A DNA stretch of 64,000 nt, taken from positions 4,427,001-4,491,000 of the forward strand of contig NZ_CP023865.1 of NCBI RefSeq assembly GCF_003711105.1, given 5' to 3'. The notes below the pieces were generated by a model. The model worked only from the letters and a program-made list of their open reading frames with translations. It was not told the origin of the DNA and searched no databases. Position numbers and translations under genes: made by a program. This DNA is from Actinoplanes teichomyceticus ATCC 31121. GTDB lineage: Bacteria; Actinomycetota; Actinomycetes; Mycobacteriales; Micromonosporaceae. Shown piece by piece: positions 1-7,739 of the stretch (position 1 is its first letter; every line of letters starts with the position of its first letter).

Positions 1-785
1 GCGTGGCCGGCGCGACCTATCCGACCATGGCCCTGCCCTCCACGGCCCGGGTACGGGATCTGGGCGACTCCCGCTACGAGGTGGCGATCGCCGCCGTTGA
101 TATCGGCACCGGCGCCCGCACGATCCTCACCCAGATCGCGGCCGACGAACTGGGCGTGCCGGTCGAGCAGGTCCGGATCCGCATCGGCGACAGCACGCTG
201 CCGAAGGCCTCGATGGCCGGTGGCTCCACGGGCAGCGCGTCCTGGGGCTGGGCCGTGACCGGTGCCTGCCGTGAGCTGCGCGCGACGGGCAAGCTCGAGG
301 TGACGTACGACAGCTCGGAGAGCGTCTCGGGCCAGAAGGCGGGCAAGCACGCCTTCGGCGCGCACTTCGCGGAGGTACGCGTCGACGCGGTCACCGGTGA
401 GGTGCGGGTGTCCCGCCTGTTCGGCATGTACGCCTGCGGCCGCATCCTCAACCCGCGTACGGCCCGCTCGCAGTTCATCGGCGGCATGGTGATGGGCATG
501 GGCATGGCCCTGTTCGAGGAGGGCGTCCTCGACCCCGCGATGGGCGAATGGGTCAACCACGACCTGGCCGGATACCACGTGCCGGCGCACGCCGACGTCG
601 AGTCGGTCGACGCCGCCTGGCTCGACGTGCAGGACACCGAGGCCAACCCGATGGGCAGCAAGGGCATCGGCGAGATCGGCATCGTCGGCTCGCCGGCCGC
701 CATCCTGAACGCCGTCTGGCACGCCACCGGCGTCCGCATCCGCGACCTGCCGGCCCGCCTCGACAAGATCCTGCCGGGCCTTTGA
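1..785 (+). CDS. Xanthine dehydrogenase family molybdopterin-binding subunit, C-terminal part (5' end outside window)
   Basis: The reading frame is open from the left edge and ends at TGA 783-785. The protein matches the C-terminal half of the large molybdenum-cofactor subunit of xanthine/aldehyde dehydrogenases: visible blocks are DIGTGART, GGSTGSASWGWA, a late HAFGAHFAEVRVD block, GRILNPRTARSQ and the terminal NPMGSKGIGEIGIVGSPAA loop that carries the conserved Glu near the Mo site. Between ACREL (about nt 275) and TGKLEV the family normally has a longer stretch, so an in-frame deletion of some tens of residues is likely, and the gene may already be inactive. It lies 50 bp upstream of a clearly broken acetyl-CoA synthetase, which supports decay of the whole segment. 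Family assignment is firm; activity is doubtful. Confidence 0.8.
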   Translation, partial: VAGATYPTMALPSTARVRDLGDSRYEVAIAAVDIGTGARTILTQIAADELGVPVEQVRIRIGDSTLPKASMAGGSTGSASWGWAVTGACRELRATGKLEVTYDSSESVSGQKAGKHAFGAHFAEVRVDAVTGEVRVSRLFGMYACGRILNPRTARSQFIGGMVMGMGMALFEEGVLDPAMGEWVNHDLAGYHVPAHADVESVDAAWLDVQDTEANPMGSKGIGEIGIVGSPAAILNAVWHATGVRIRDLPARLDKILPGL

Positions 786-836
786 CCGTCCACTGCGGAA
801 TGGTCGAGCCGCCCCGGCGCCAGGGCTCGGCGGCTG

Positions 837-2272
837 GCCTTTTGGGAACGGCAGGCCGGACGGCTTGACTGGGCCGCGCCGTTCAGCAGCGTTCTGGACT
901 GGAGCGACGCGCCGTTCGCCCGTTGGTTCGTCGACGGCAAGCTGAACGTGGCCTACAACTGTGTCGACCGGCATGTCGGCAACGGGAACGGCGACCGGGT
1001 CGCGTTCCACTTCGTCGGCGAGCCCGGCGACGAACGCACGATCACCTACCAGCAGTTGTTCGAGCAGGTGTGCCGGGCGGCGAACGCCCTGCAGGAATTC
1101 GGTGTCGGCGCCGGTGACACGGTGGCGATCTACCTGCCGATGATTCCCGAGGCGGTGGTCGCGATGCTGGCCTGTGCACGGATCGGCGCCCCGCACACGG
1201 TCGTCTTCGGCGGGTTCAGCGCCGACGCCCTGCGCAGCCGGATCGTGGACTTCGACGCGAAGGTGGGATCACCGCGGACGGCGGTTACCGGCGCGGCGCG
1301 GCCTCGGCGCTCAAGCCGGCCGTCGACGACGCGGTGGCGCAGTGCCCCGGAGTGCGGACGGTCGTGGTGGTGCGCCGGACCGGGCAGCAGGTCGGCTGGG
1401 CCGAGGGCCGTGACGTGTGGTGGCATGAGGTGACCGAGCGGGCGTCGGCGGTGCACGTGCCGCAGGCGTTCGACAGCGAACATCCGCTGTTCGTCATGTA
1501 CACCTCGGGCACCACCGGCAACCCGAAGGGCATCCCGCACACCAGCGGCGGCTATCTGGTCCAGGCGACGTTCACGTTCTGGTCGGTCTTCGACCACAAA
1601 CCCGACGACGTGTACTGGCGCACCGCCGACGTCGGCTGGACCACCGGGCATTCCTACATCGTTTACGGGCCGCTGGCCGTCGGCGCGACGCAGGTGCTCT
1701 ACGAGGGCACGCCAGACAGCCCGCACCGCGGCCGGTGGTGGGAGATCATCGAGAAGTACCGGGTGAGCTTGTTCTACACCGCTCCCACCGCTGTCCGGAC
1801 CTGCATGAAGTGGGGCGCCGAGCTGCCCGCCGGCTACGACCTGTCCAGCGTGCGGATCCTCGGCTCGGTCGGCGAGTCGATCAACCCGGAGGCGTACCGC
1901 TGGTATCACCAGCACATCGGCGGTGCCCGGGCGCCGATCGTGGACACCTGGTGGCAGACCGAGACCGGTGGCCACATGATGAACGTGTCCGGGCACCGGC
2001 TGTCGACCGTCGAGATCGAATCGGCGCTGGTCTCGCATCCCCGCGTCGCCGAGGCCGCGGTGGTGGGCGCGGCGGATCCGATCACCGGGCAGGCGGTCAT
2101 CGCGTACGTCATTCTCCGCGAGACCGGTGGCACGGCGTCAGGCGACGCCGGTCTGATCGAGCGGCTGCGGTTGCACGTCGGCACTCAGATCGGGCCGATC
2201 GCCAAGCCCCGGCACATCCACGTCGTGCCGGAGCTGCCGAAGACCCGATCGGGAAAGATCAAGGGCAGGTGT
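837..2272 (+). pseudogene. acsA: Acetyl-CoA synthetase, frameshifted, internally deleted and truncated
   Basis: This is a broken AMP-forming acetyl-CoA ligase. The recognisable frame enters at about 837 (FWERQAGRLDW), so the first few dozen residues are gone. It runs through NVAYNCVDRHV and PHTVVFGGFSADALRSRI to about 1266, where a family GTGGTGATC reads GTGGGATC; losing one base moves the rest (ITADGGYRRGAASALKPAVDD) into another frame. The P-loop YTSGTTGNPKGIPHTSGGY and the GWTTGHSYIVYGPL block survive. At about 1980 the sequence jumps in frame from TETGGHMM to NVSGHRLSTVE, deleting roughly 100 residues that include the adenylation Asp/Arg motifs. The end stops abruptly after TRSGKIKGR, before the end of the C-terminal domain, and runs into unrelated sequence. 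It cannot encode an active enzyme. Confidence 0.87.
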
Positions 2273-2401
2273 GGTGGCGCCCACGCACACCGACACCGGC
2301 ACGCTGGTCTCGCCGAACCCGCCGAAGACCAGGGGGATGTCCCCGCCGCGTAGCGCGGAGGCGGCACGCAGCAGCAGAGCGGTGTCAGCGGCACGCAACA
2401 T
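2268..2401 (-). pseudogene. N-terminal scrap of a regulator (LuxR-type with GAF-like N-terminus, tentative)
   Basis: On the minus strand a start ATG at 2401 follows a good ribosome site (GAGGTGACC) and encodes MLRAADTALLLRAASALRG then IPLVFGGFGETSVPVSVCVG. This resembles the N-terminus of actinobacterial LuxR-family regulators that carry a GAF-like sensor. The resemblance stops at about 2268, exactly where the acetyl-CoA synthetase remnant of the opposite strand ends, so the two were joined by a deletion. Nothing of the HTH remains. The family call is from memory of similar proteins and is weak; that it is a fragment is more certain. Confidence 0.35.
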
Positions 2402-2496
2402 GGTCACCTCTTGCCCGGTCATGAGGAACGCCATGAGACCGGCAGCGCACAGGCCGGCCTGGAGGAGATGCCCGAGCCGCAGGCAGCCATCCGCGG

Positions 2497-2688
2497 ACTC
2501 CGGAGCTGCGCCGCTTCCTCGAGGCGACCGACGCGCCACTCAACGTTCTTCCCAGCGTCGTCGACCAGGGCCTCCACACCGCGGACGACCAGCAGTTCGC
2601 CTTCATGCTCGACGTAGTCTTCCGCGGCTTGTCGGACTGGCTGCGGCATCCCGTGCGGCATGAGCAAGACTCCGGCCGCACCGGGTAG
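2497..2688 (+). pseudogene. C-terminal scrap of a TetR-type regulator (tentative)
   Basis: The plus-strand frame from about 2497 reads PELRRFLEATDAP, VVDQGLHTADDQQFAFML and DVVFRGLSDWL, ending at TAG 2686-2688. The final FAFMLDVVFRGL helix resembles the FEFGLDLLLDGL helix that closes TetR_C domains. No DNA-binding HTH is present upstream, where the sequence belongs to the LuxR-like fragment's leader. It is probably the tail of a deleted TetR regulator that once sat beside the rhamnosidase or SDR genes that follow. Confidence 0.4.
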
Positions 2689-2734
2689 ATACCCAGCTCA
2701 CGCCGACGACCCGGCGAGGCTGTTGAGCGACGCG

Positions 2735-3118
2735 CTGAAGATGTACCGCCCGCCCCGACGGTCGGCTGCGCCCCGAGGGCAGGCTGACCTCCGCGGTGAC
2801 GCCAGCCGGTACGGTGATCGTCAGCTCGAAGCCGAGGCCGGTCCGCCGTCAGGACGTCGCGGCACGCCGAATGGTGTCGACGGCGGCGCCGGCGTGGGTG
2901 ATGCCACCACCGTCGATTCCGAGGTGATGAAAGCCGGGGAAGGAGAACCACGGTTGGTGCCAGTGTTCGGCGCCGTCGACAATGATCTCATCGCGCTGAT
3001 GCCAGGGCTTGCGCACGGGCAGCGGAACGTTTCTGTCGTCGATCTCGTCGTCGGGGCCGAATAACTCGGCGTGGGGCAGCCGCACGGTTTGCCCTGGCTT
3101 GGAGGCCGCGGCACGCAC
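2735..3118 (-). pseudogene. Alpha-L-rhamnosidase (GH78) remnant with the catalytic core deleted
   Basis: On the minus strand, from 3118, the frame reads GQTVRLPHAELFGPDDEI, then WHQRDEIIVDGAEHWHQPWF and SFPGFHHLGIDG. This is the pattern of the beta-sandwich region just before the GH78 catalytic barrel (family: TVRHAEVL, then W.P.FTFHGFRY.E..G). It then jumps to GITHAGAAVDTIRRAATS, a stop, and RRTGLGFELTITVPAGVTAEV in the same frame, which is the C-terminal domain. So the whole (alpha/alpha)6 core is missing. The stop TGA at 2849-2851 stands where the family usually has Trp, so a TGG to TGA change is likely. The remnant ends in low-similarity sequence near 2735. Function is lost. Confidence 0.55.
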
Positions 3119-3136
3119 CTCATGAGTCCCTCAGTG

Positions 3137-3769
3137 CTACTGGTCTGTGGCGACCGGGGCGAGGTGCGGTCGGAGCACCTGCGCCCAGGCGAGATATCCG
3201 GCGGGTAGAAGATGCAGGTTGTCCTTGGTGTACTCCCGCCGCAGGTTCTCGTTCTGGTCGGCGAAGGTGGGCCATAGGTCGACGTAGACGGCGCCGTTGT
3301 CGGCGGCGATGCGCCGGTAGTGCTCGTTGAGCTGCTTGATCCGTGCGGCGAATCCGGTCCGGGGTAGCACGCTGTTGAGCAGTAGCGGTGCTTCGGGCGC
3401 TCGTTGCCGGATCCGTCGCACGATGTGTTCGGTGCGCTGGGCGATGCCGGAGATGTCGCGACCACGGCGTGGGCCGTGCAGGTCGTTCGTTCCGATGAGC
3501 AGGGACACCGCCAGTGGTGACTGGATGGCGTCGTCGAGGCGTTCCAGCAGATCCGAGGTGGTTTCGCCGCCGATGCCCCGGTTCACGGTGGGCAGTTCCG
3601 GAAACAACTCGTCCCACCAGCCGTGCTCGGTGATGCTGTCACCGAGGAACACCACGCGCGCGGTGGGCGGTCGCATCGCGTCGAACATCCGGCGCCGCTG
3701 TGCGCCGGTTCGTCGTACCGCGGGGCGGATGACGGGAACCAGGATGCTGTAGATCTTATCGGTGTCCAT
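3137..3769 (-). CDS. SGNH/GDSL hydrolase
   Basis: A 210-residue single-domain esterase/lipase-like hydrolase of the SGNH fold, probably cytoplasmic since no signal peptide is seen. Block I is VVFLGDSITEHGWW with nucleophile Ser45; block II Gly lies in NRGIGGETT; block III is IGTNDL with Asn95; block V is KDNLHL with Asp183 and His186. Related proteins are called platelet-activating-factor acetylhydrolase-like or sialate/rhamnogalacturonan O-acetylesterases; the substrate is not evident. The ATG at 3769 is chosen because AAGGAGAAAAG sits just upstream; the longer open frame upstream belongs to SDR debris. It is the only intact gene between two broken ones (rhamnosidase and SDR), which suggests a former sugar-use cluster. 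Confidence 0.9.
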   Translation of the reverse strand: MDTDKIYSILVPVIRPAVRRTGAQRRRMFDAMRPPTARVVFLGDSITEHGWWDELFPELPTVNRGIGGETTSDLLERLDDAIQSPLAVSLLIGTNDLHGPRRGRDISGIAQRTEHIVRRIRQRAPEAPLLLNSVLPRTGFAARIKQLNEHYRRIAADNGAVYVDLWPTFADQNENLRREYTKDNLHLLPAGYLAWAQVLRPHLAPVATDQ

Positions 3770-3799
3770 TCTTTTCTCCTTCCTGTGGTGAGCTGGTCT

Positions 3800-4195
3800 G
3801 CCGGCTACGAACGGGGCGCGCGGTGCGACCAGCCGCGGAGACGCCGCCGTCGATGGCCAGGTCCGTGCCGGCGACGTAGGAAGCGTCCGGCCCGCGCAGG
3901 AACGCTGCCGCGGCGGCGATGTCACCGGGGGTGCCGAACCAACCGGCCGGTGACCGACATCGCGACGCTGGTCCGCATGTGCTCGCCGTGCTCGCCGGCC
4001 AGCTCGGTCTGTCCTATCGCGGTGAAGATGACGCGGGACTGATGCTGGTGACCCGGACGCCGCGATCACCCTAGGCCTTGGCGACGGCGGCCACGCGGAC
4101 GTGGTTGGCGCTCTTGGAGATGACATGGAGAACAGCACACCGTCGGTACCGGCACGTCCAGTCGCCGCAGCCAGGGTCACGCCTAGCCGAGTCAT
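3800..4195 (-). pseudogene. Short-chain dehydrogenase, multiply frameshifted remnant
   Basis: Pieces of one SDR are spread over the minus-strand frames. From about 4130 downward: SKSANHVRVAAVAKA, an in-frame stop, then GDRGVRVTSISP (the family S/Y..K helix followed by GIRVNSISPG), then TELAGEHGEHMRTSVAMS, and in yet another frame FGTPGDIAAAAAFLRGPDAS and YVAGTDLAIDGGVSAAG, the usual SDR C-terminus. The Rossmann N-terminus and the catalytic Tyr are not recognisable. At least one nonsense codon and two frameshifts are needed to explain it. The end lies about 30 bp upstream of the SGNH hydrolase start. Confidence 0.62.
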
Positions 4196-4199
4196 GCCA

Positions 4200-4531
4200 C
4201 TCCTATCGGATCCTCCGCCACCTTCTTAGAGCGTACGAGTGGTTCCGATCACCTGATCGGTTGCGGTCAAGCGACCGTATCATCGAGGCAGGGCACACGA
4301 GACAACAAGCGCGGGCGTAACGCCAGGTCGGGCGGATCGGCGTAAGGCCCGCAGCTGGGGGCGCTGGTGCGGGGCGCTCAGGGATTCCTAGCCGACGGCA
4401 AGGCCGGCGTGAGCATCCGGGACATGAGCGCGAATGCGCCGGTGCTAGCAGGCCTTGTCGCCCAGCACCCGGTACGGCCTGGTGGGTGGCCGGCCGTACC
4501 GTCCAATCCCGGCGTTCCGGACAGCGGCCGT
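4200..4531. other. Gene-free interval with a possible operator, between the SDR remnant and the esterase
   Basis: I find no convincing gene in these 330 bases; open frames here are short or composition-driven. Near 4258-4278 the sequence CGGTTGCGGTCAAGCGACCG forms an imperfect inverted repeat (inner GGTC-AAGC-GACC), in a locally less GC-rich stretch with TATCAT just after it. Its place upstream of the decayed SDR suggests the old operator/promoter of that gene, perhaps for a TetR-type regulator now lost. Inference only. Confidence 0.3.
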
Positions 4532-5482
4532 TCAGCCCACGCCCAGGCCCCGGCGCAGCGCGGCGAGTTCGTCGGCGAGCATCCGCCGCGAGATCCCGGC
4601 GGCCTGGATCATTGACGAGCCGTGGAAGGCGCCCGGGTAGTGGTGCAGCTCGACGGCCACCCCGGCGTGCGCCAAGCGCTGCGCGTAGGCGATGTCCTCG
4701 TCGCGCAGCGGGTCGAACTGGCAGGCCGAGACGAAGGCCGGCGGCAGCCCGGCGAGATCGTCGGCCCGCGCGGGCGCGGCGTACGGCGAGACGTCGTCGC
4801 CACCCGGCTCGGCGCCGAGGTAGCTGGTCCAGCTGAAGACGGCGTTCGGCCGGTTCCACACCGGGGTGTCGACGTAGGCCCGCGCCGACGGCGTGTCGAG
4901 CCGGTCGTCCAACTCCGGGATACCGAGGTACTGGAAGCACAGCGCGGGGCCGCCGCGGTCACGGGCCAGCAGCGCCACAGCCGCGGCGAGGCCGCCGCCG
5001 GCGCTTTCCCCGCCGACGCCCAGCCGCTCCGGGTCGATGCCCAGTTCGGCGGCCCTGGCGGCGACCCAGGTCAGTGCTGCGTAGCAGTCCTCGACCGGGG
5101 CCGGGAACGGGTGCTCGGGCGCGAGCCGGTAGTCGACCGACACGATGACGATGCCGAGTTCGTCGGCCACGCGCAGCAGGTGCATGTGGAACATGTCGAG
5201 AGTCCCGAGCACGAACCCGCCGCCGTGGATGTAGAGCAGGCCCGGCACGGCGCCGTCGCGGTCCGCGGGGGTGTAAATCCGCACGGGAACGTCGGGGGCG
5301 TCGGACGGGCCGGGCACGGCGGTGTCCCGGACGTCGATGGCGCGCGTGGGCTCGTAGACGGGCTGGACCCCGCTGAGCTCGGCCATGGAGCGCGCGGCGA
5401 CGAGGGAGTCGTAGTCGGTGTGGGGCCCCGAGGGGAGCATGTCGAGCCAGGGCACCAGCTCGGGATCAATCGCGTAGGTCAT
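4532..5482 (-). CDS. Alpha/beta hydrolase, HSL-type esterase
   Basis: A 316-residue cytoplasmic carboxylesterase of the hormone-sensitive-lipase family. The oxyanion motif is YIHGGGFVLG (residues 84-93), the nucleophile elbow is GGESAGGG with Ser160, and Asp257 (FDPLRDED) and His287 (GAFHGS) complete the triad. DYRLAPEHPFP is the family's signature block. The start ATG at 5482 gives MTYAIDPELVPWLD, a typical N-terminus; the open frame continues upstream but without similarity. It is divergent from the PucR-like regulator at 5585 with about 100 bp between starts, so that regulator may control it. Substrate unknown; short-chain acyl esters are usual for the family. Confidence 0.92.
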   Translation of the reverse strand: MTYAIDPELVPWLDMLPSGPHTDYDSLVAARSMAELSGVQPVYEPTRAIDVRDTAVPGPSDAPDVPVRIYTPADRDGAVPGLLYIHGGGFVLGTLDMFHMHLLRVADELGIVIVSVDYRLAPEHPFPAPVEDCYAALTWVAARAAELGIDPERLGVGGESAGGGLAAAVALLARDRGGPALCFQYLGIPELDDRLDTPSARAYVDTPVWNRPNAVFSWTSYLGAEPGGDDVSPYAAPARADDLAGLPPAFVSACQFDPLRDEDIAYAQRLAHAGVAVELHHYPGAFHGSSMIQAAGISRRMLADELAALRRGLGVG

Positions 5483-5584
5483 GAGTCGATCATCGGCGAG
5501 CGGCGCGGGCGGCCGCCACCGCCACGCGGCGGGCATCGGCGGCGCGGACCTCGCCAACCGGCGGGGGACGCCTATAGTGACGGA

Positions 5585-6598
5585 ATGCAGGGCCTGTTGC
5601 TGAGGCTGTCCGGGCTCGACGCCGACGCCGAGAACGCAGTGCGGGTGATCGGGTTCTTCGACCGGCTGATCACCGCGCGGGCGAGCCTCGACACGCTGGT
5701 GTGCAACACGGCCCACCTCGCCGGCTGCCCGGTCGGGGTGGACGTGCCGGGGCAGGGTCTCGCATTGCGGGCGAAGCCGGATTCGCCGCAGGTGCGGTCC
5801 GGGCGGGTTCCGGCCGGGGCGGCGGCTCGTGCGCTCGAAGGCGGCGTGACGGTGTGGGTGGCCCGGTCGGGGCCGCCCCAGCCACTGGACGAGATGCTGC
5901 TGGAGCGGTTCGCGATCGCGACCGCCGTGCTGCTCGACCATTCCAGCGTGCCGCTGCCCGAACTAGGTGATCCGGCCCTGGTGGAGCTGGCGCTTTCGGC
6001 GACGGCGGGGGCGGCCGAGCGGTCCCGGGCGCTCCACCTGCTGGGCCTGGACACCTCGGCCGAGGTGCGGGTGCTGGCGTCGACGGGCCCGCTCCCCGGC
6101 CTGGCGGTGCCGCTGGGCGCGATGTGGGCGGTGCTGGCTGCCCCGGCCGTGATCCCGCCCGCGGGTGTCCGGTTGGGGGTGGGACCGATGGTATCGGCAT
6201 GGGATGCACCGCGCTCCTGGCAGGCGGCGCGGACGGCGCTGCGGTTCACGGCGGACATCGAGCCGGTGGTGTGGTGGGACCGGTTGGGCAGCCTCGCCCC
6301 GCTGGCGGACAGACTGGATCGCGCGGAGCTGGACGGACTCGCGGACGTCCGCGCACTCGACCGGCTGGCGGCACACGGCGAAGACGCAGTCGCGGCGTTG
6401 GCGGCGCTGTGCACGACGGGCTCGGCGCGCAAAGCAGCGGCGGCGTTGCATCGGCACCACAGCACGATGCCCGCGCGGCTGGCGCGGGCGGAGGCCGTGC
6501 TGGGCTTCGAAGTCGACTCTCCCGCGGGGCGCTTCCGCCTCCAGTTGGCCTTAATGCTGCGCCGGCTTCGGGACAATTCGGAAGGCGGAGAAGAATAA
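5585..6598 (+). CDS. PucR/CdaR-like helix-turn-helix transcriptional regulator
   Basis: A 337-residue probable DNA-binding regulator. The last 65 residues (AVAALAALCTTGSARKAAAA, LHRHHSTMPARLARAEAVLG) match the HTH_30 domain at the C-terminus of PucR/CdaR proteins, where a short helical segment binds DNA. The centre (about 130-250) looks like the GGDEF-like middle domain of these proteins. There is no identifiable ligand domain. The ATG at 5585 follows the divergent spacer shared with the esterase, the most likely target. The stop at 6598 is only a few bases from the truncated IS3 element, so the element inserted or was trimmed right at the gene end; the protein end itself looks normal. Confidence 0.8.
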   Translation: MQGLLLRLSGLDADAENAVRVIGFFDRLITARASLDTLVCNTAHLAGCPVGVDVPGQGLALRAKPDSPQVRSGRVPAGAAARALEGGVTVWVARSGPPQPLDEMLLERFAIATAVLLDHSSVPLPELGDPALVELALSATAGAAERSRALHLLGLDTSAEVRVLASTGPLPGLAVPLGAMWAVLAAPAVIPPAGVRLGVGPMVSAWDAPRSWQAARTALRFTADIEPVVWWDRLGSLAPLADRLDRAELDGLADVRALDRLAAHGEDAVAALAALCTTGSARKAAAALHRHHSTMPARLARAEAVLGFEVDSPAGRFRLQLALMLRRLRDNSEGGEE

Positions 6599-6609
6599 CG
6601 GGAGCCTGC

Positions 6610-7098
6610 GCCTTCAGTGTGGACCAGAAGTTCTCCACCAGCGCGTTGTCGTAGCTGTCGCCGACCGATCCCATCGAGGGCAGCATGCCGTTGTCGTACA
6701 AGCGTTCCGCGAACCGGAACAACGTGTAGTTCGAGCCCCTGTCGCTGTGGTGGATCAACTCGCCGTCGCGGACCTGACGCGGGTAGATCCCGTATTCCAG
6801 GGCGGCCAGGATCAGATCCGTGTCGCAGCGGGTCGAGGTTTTCCAGCCCACGATCCGGCGCGAGAACGCGTCGCGGACCGCGGCCAGCCAGAACACGCCC
6901 TCGGCACACGGGATGCGGGTGGCATCGGCCACCCAGAGCCGGTCCGGCGCCGACGCCCGCAATTGCCGGTTGAACAGGTCCGGGGCCGGCTCGCGGGTCG
7001 GATCCTGCGTGGTGCAGCCGCCGCGCCAGCCGCGCCGCAGGAACGCGCCCTGCCAGCCCTGGGCGCGCATCAGCCGCTCGACGCGCTTACGCCGACCC
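6610..7098 (-). pseudogene. IS3-family orfB (DDE transposase), truncated at both ends
   Basis: The frame begins inside orfB at GRRKRVERLMRAQGWQGAFL and keeps the rve core: APDRLWVADATRI (first Asp), AAVRDAFSRRIVGW, ELIHHSDRGSNYT (second Asp) and VGDSYDNALVENFWSTLK (Glu). After FWSTLK the similarity ends and the frame reads into the PucR gene on the opposite strand. The N-terminal HTH_21 part is lost by a deletion that joins the end of orfA to this segment. The DDE residues are present, but the missing N- and C-termini make activity unlikely. Confidence 0.85.
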
Positions 7099-7387
7099 GG
7101 ATCCCGTCACGGCGCAATACGCCGAGGCGGCTTTCAGGATCTCGTTGGCCCGGCGCAGCTCAACGTTCTCCTTCAACAGCCGCCGGTTTTTCTCGAGGAT
7201 GTCGGTGGTCGGCCGATCCGCACGTTCGCCGGCGTCGGCCTCGGCCTGCCGGATCCAGTTCCGCAACGCCTCGGGATGCACGTTCAACTGCTCCGCGAGC
7301 CGCTTGATCACCGGCTTCGGGTCCGAGTCCCGATACAGTCGAACGCGCGTTGCCGCAGCTCATCGGGGTACTTCTTCGGTGCTGCCA
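7087..7387 (-). pseudogene. IS3-family orfA (HTH transposase subunit), frameshifted
   Basis: The start GTG near 7387 (GGGGAGGAAG upstream) gives AAPKKYPDELRQRAF, then the frame is lost. The family sequence continues in another frame as RLYRDSDPKPVIKRLAEQLN followed by VHPEALRNWIRQAEADAGER and the coiled LKENVELRRANEILKAASA. So one base was lost or gained near 7340, in CAACGCGCGTTC. The HTH and leucine-zipper-like helix are present, but the N-terminal part is cut off from them. Confidence 0.8.
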
Positions 7388-7393
7388 CAGATA

Positions 7394-7429
7394 CTTCCTC
7401 CCCATGGTCATCAGACCATGGGGAGGAAG
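7394..7429. repeat. Perfect 16-bp inverted repeat with 4-base loop
   Basis: CTTCCTCCCCATGGTC (7394-7409), loop ATCA, then GACCATGGGGAGGAAG (7414-7429). All sixteen positions pair. It sits directly upstream of IS3 orfA, and its left arm forms that gene's purine-rich ribosome site on the minus strand. It could be a transcription stop or translation block against read-through into the element, or part of the element's end. The role is inference; the structure is seen directly. Confidence 0.8.
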
Positions 7430-7499
7430 CTCCATGAATACGGGGGTGCCTCAGGCTCCCAGGGATTGCGGTGGCGGTCAGGCCAGTTGATCGACAGGC

Positions 7500-7583
7500 T
7501 TCCAGGCAGTGCCGAGCCGGCCGGGCGTCCTGGTCGGCCCGTCCCAGGCAGTGCGGAACCGGCCGGGCCGCCCGGTCGGCCCC
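7500..7583. repeat. Two tandem imperfect 42-bp repeats
   Basis: CCAGGCAGTGC begins both copies, at 7502 and 7544, and each continues through a CCGGCCGGGC core to GGTCGGCCC. The unit is about 42 bp with few differences. No gene covers it. It adjoins a second repeat block that copies the end of the MFS gene, so the whole 7.44-7.73 kb gap is repeat-made. Confidence 0.7.
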
Positions 7584-7624
7584 CTCTCACGCAGCGGGAA
7601 ACACTCGGGGGAGCTGCCCGGCCA

Positions 7625-7739
7625 GTTTCGGTAGCTGCGGGAACGGTCACCCAACCCTGGACGGCCGGGGTTCGGCAACTGCGGGAACGGTCAGGCGAGC
7701 TGCCTGGCCGGGCTCCGGCAGCTGTGGGAACGGTCAGGC
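7625..7739. repeat. Three tandem 43-44-bp repeats that include the end of the MFS gene
   Basis: GGGAACGGTCA recurs at 7639, 7683 and 7726, giving steps of 44 and 43 bp; the last two copies also share GGCGAGCTGC. The third copy contains the stop codon (7734-7736) and last codons of the MFS gene on the minus strand, so the other two look like duplications of the gene end plus its downstream flank. Such blocks arise by slippage in GC-rich actinobacterial DNA and may act as weak terminators. Confidence 0.75.

Larger units (their letters stand above)
6603..7400 (-). mobile_element. IS3-family insertion sequence, defective remnant
   Basis: The segment encodes, on the minus strand, recognisable orfA and orfB parts of an IS3-family element. 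orfA is frameshifted, the joint between orfA and orfB has lost the first part of orfB, and orfB stops being IS-like at FWSTLKAQ near 6610, so its 3' end and that terminal inverted repeat are missing. The right boundary is uncertain; a 16-bp perfect inverted repeat at 7394-7429 lies just upstream of orfA. No target-site duplication can be identified. The element cannot move by itself. Details are in the two pseudogene entries. Confidence 0.85.

Noticed and set aside
4622..6598. A single 658-codon plus-strand gene covering the PucR-like regulator and the region before it
   Set aside because: The first 320 codons are antisense to the esterase, which has a complete triad; only the part from ATG 5585 has family similarity.
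6603..7435. Intact, active IS3 element
   Set aside because: orfA is frameshifted, orfB lacks both ends and one terminal repeat is missing.
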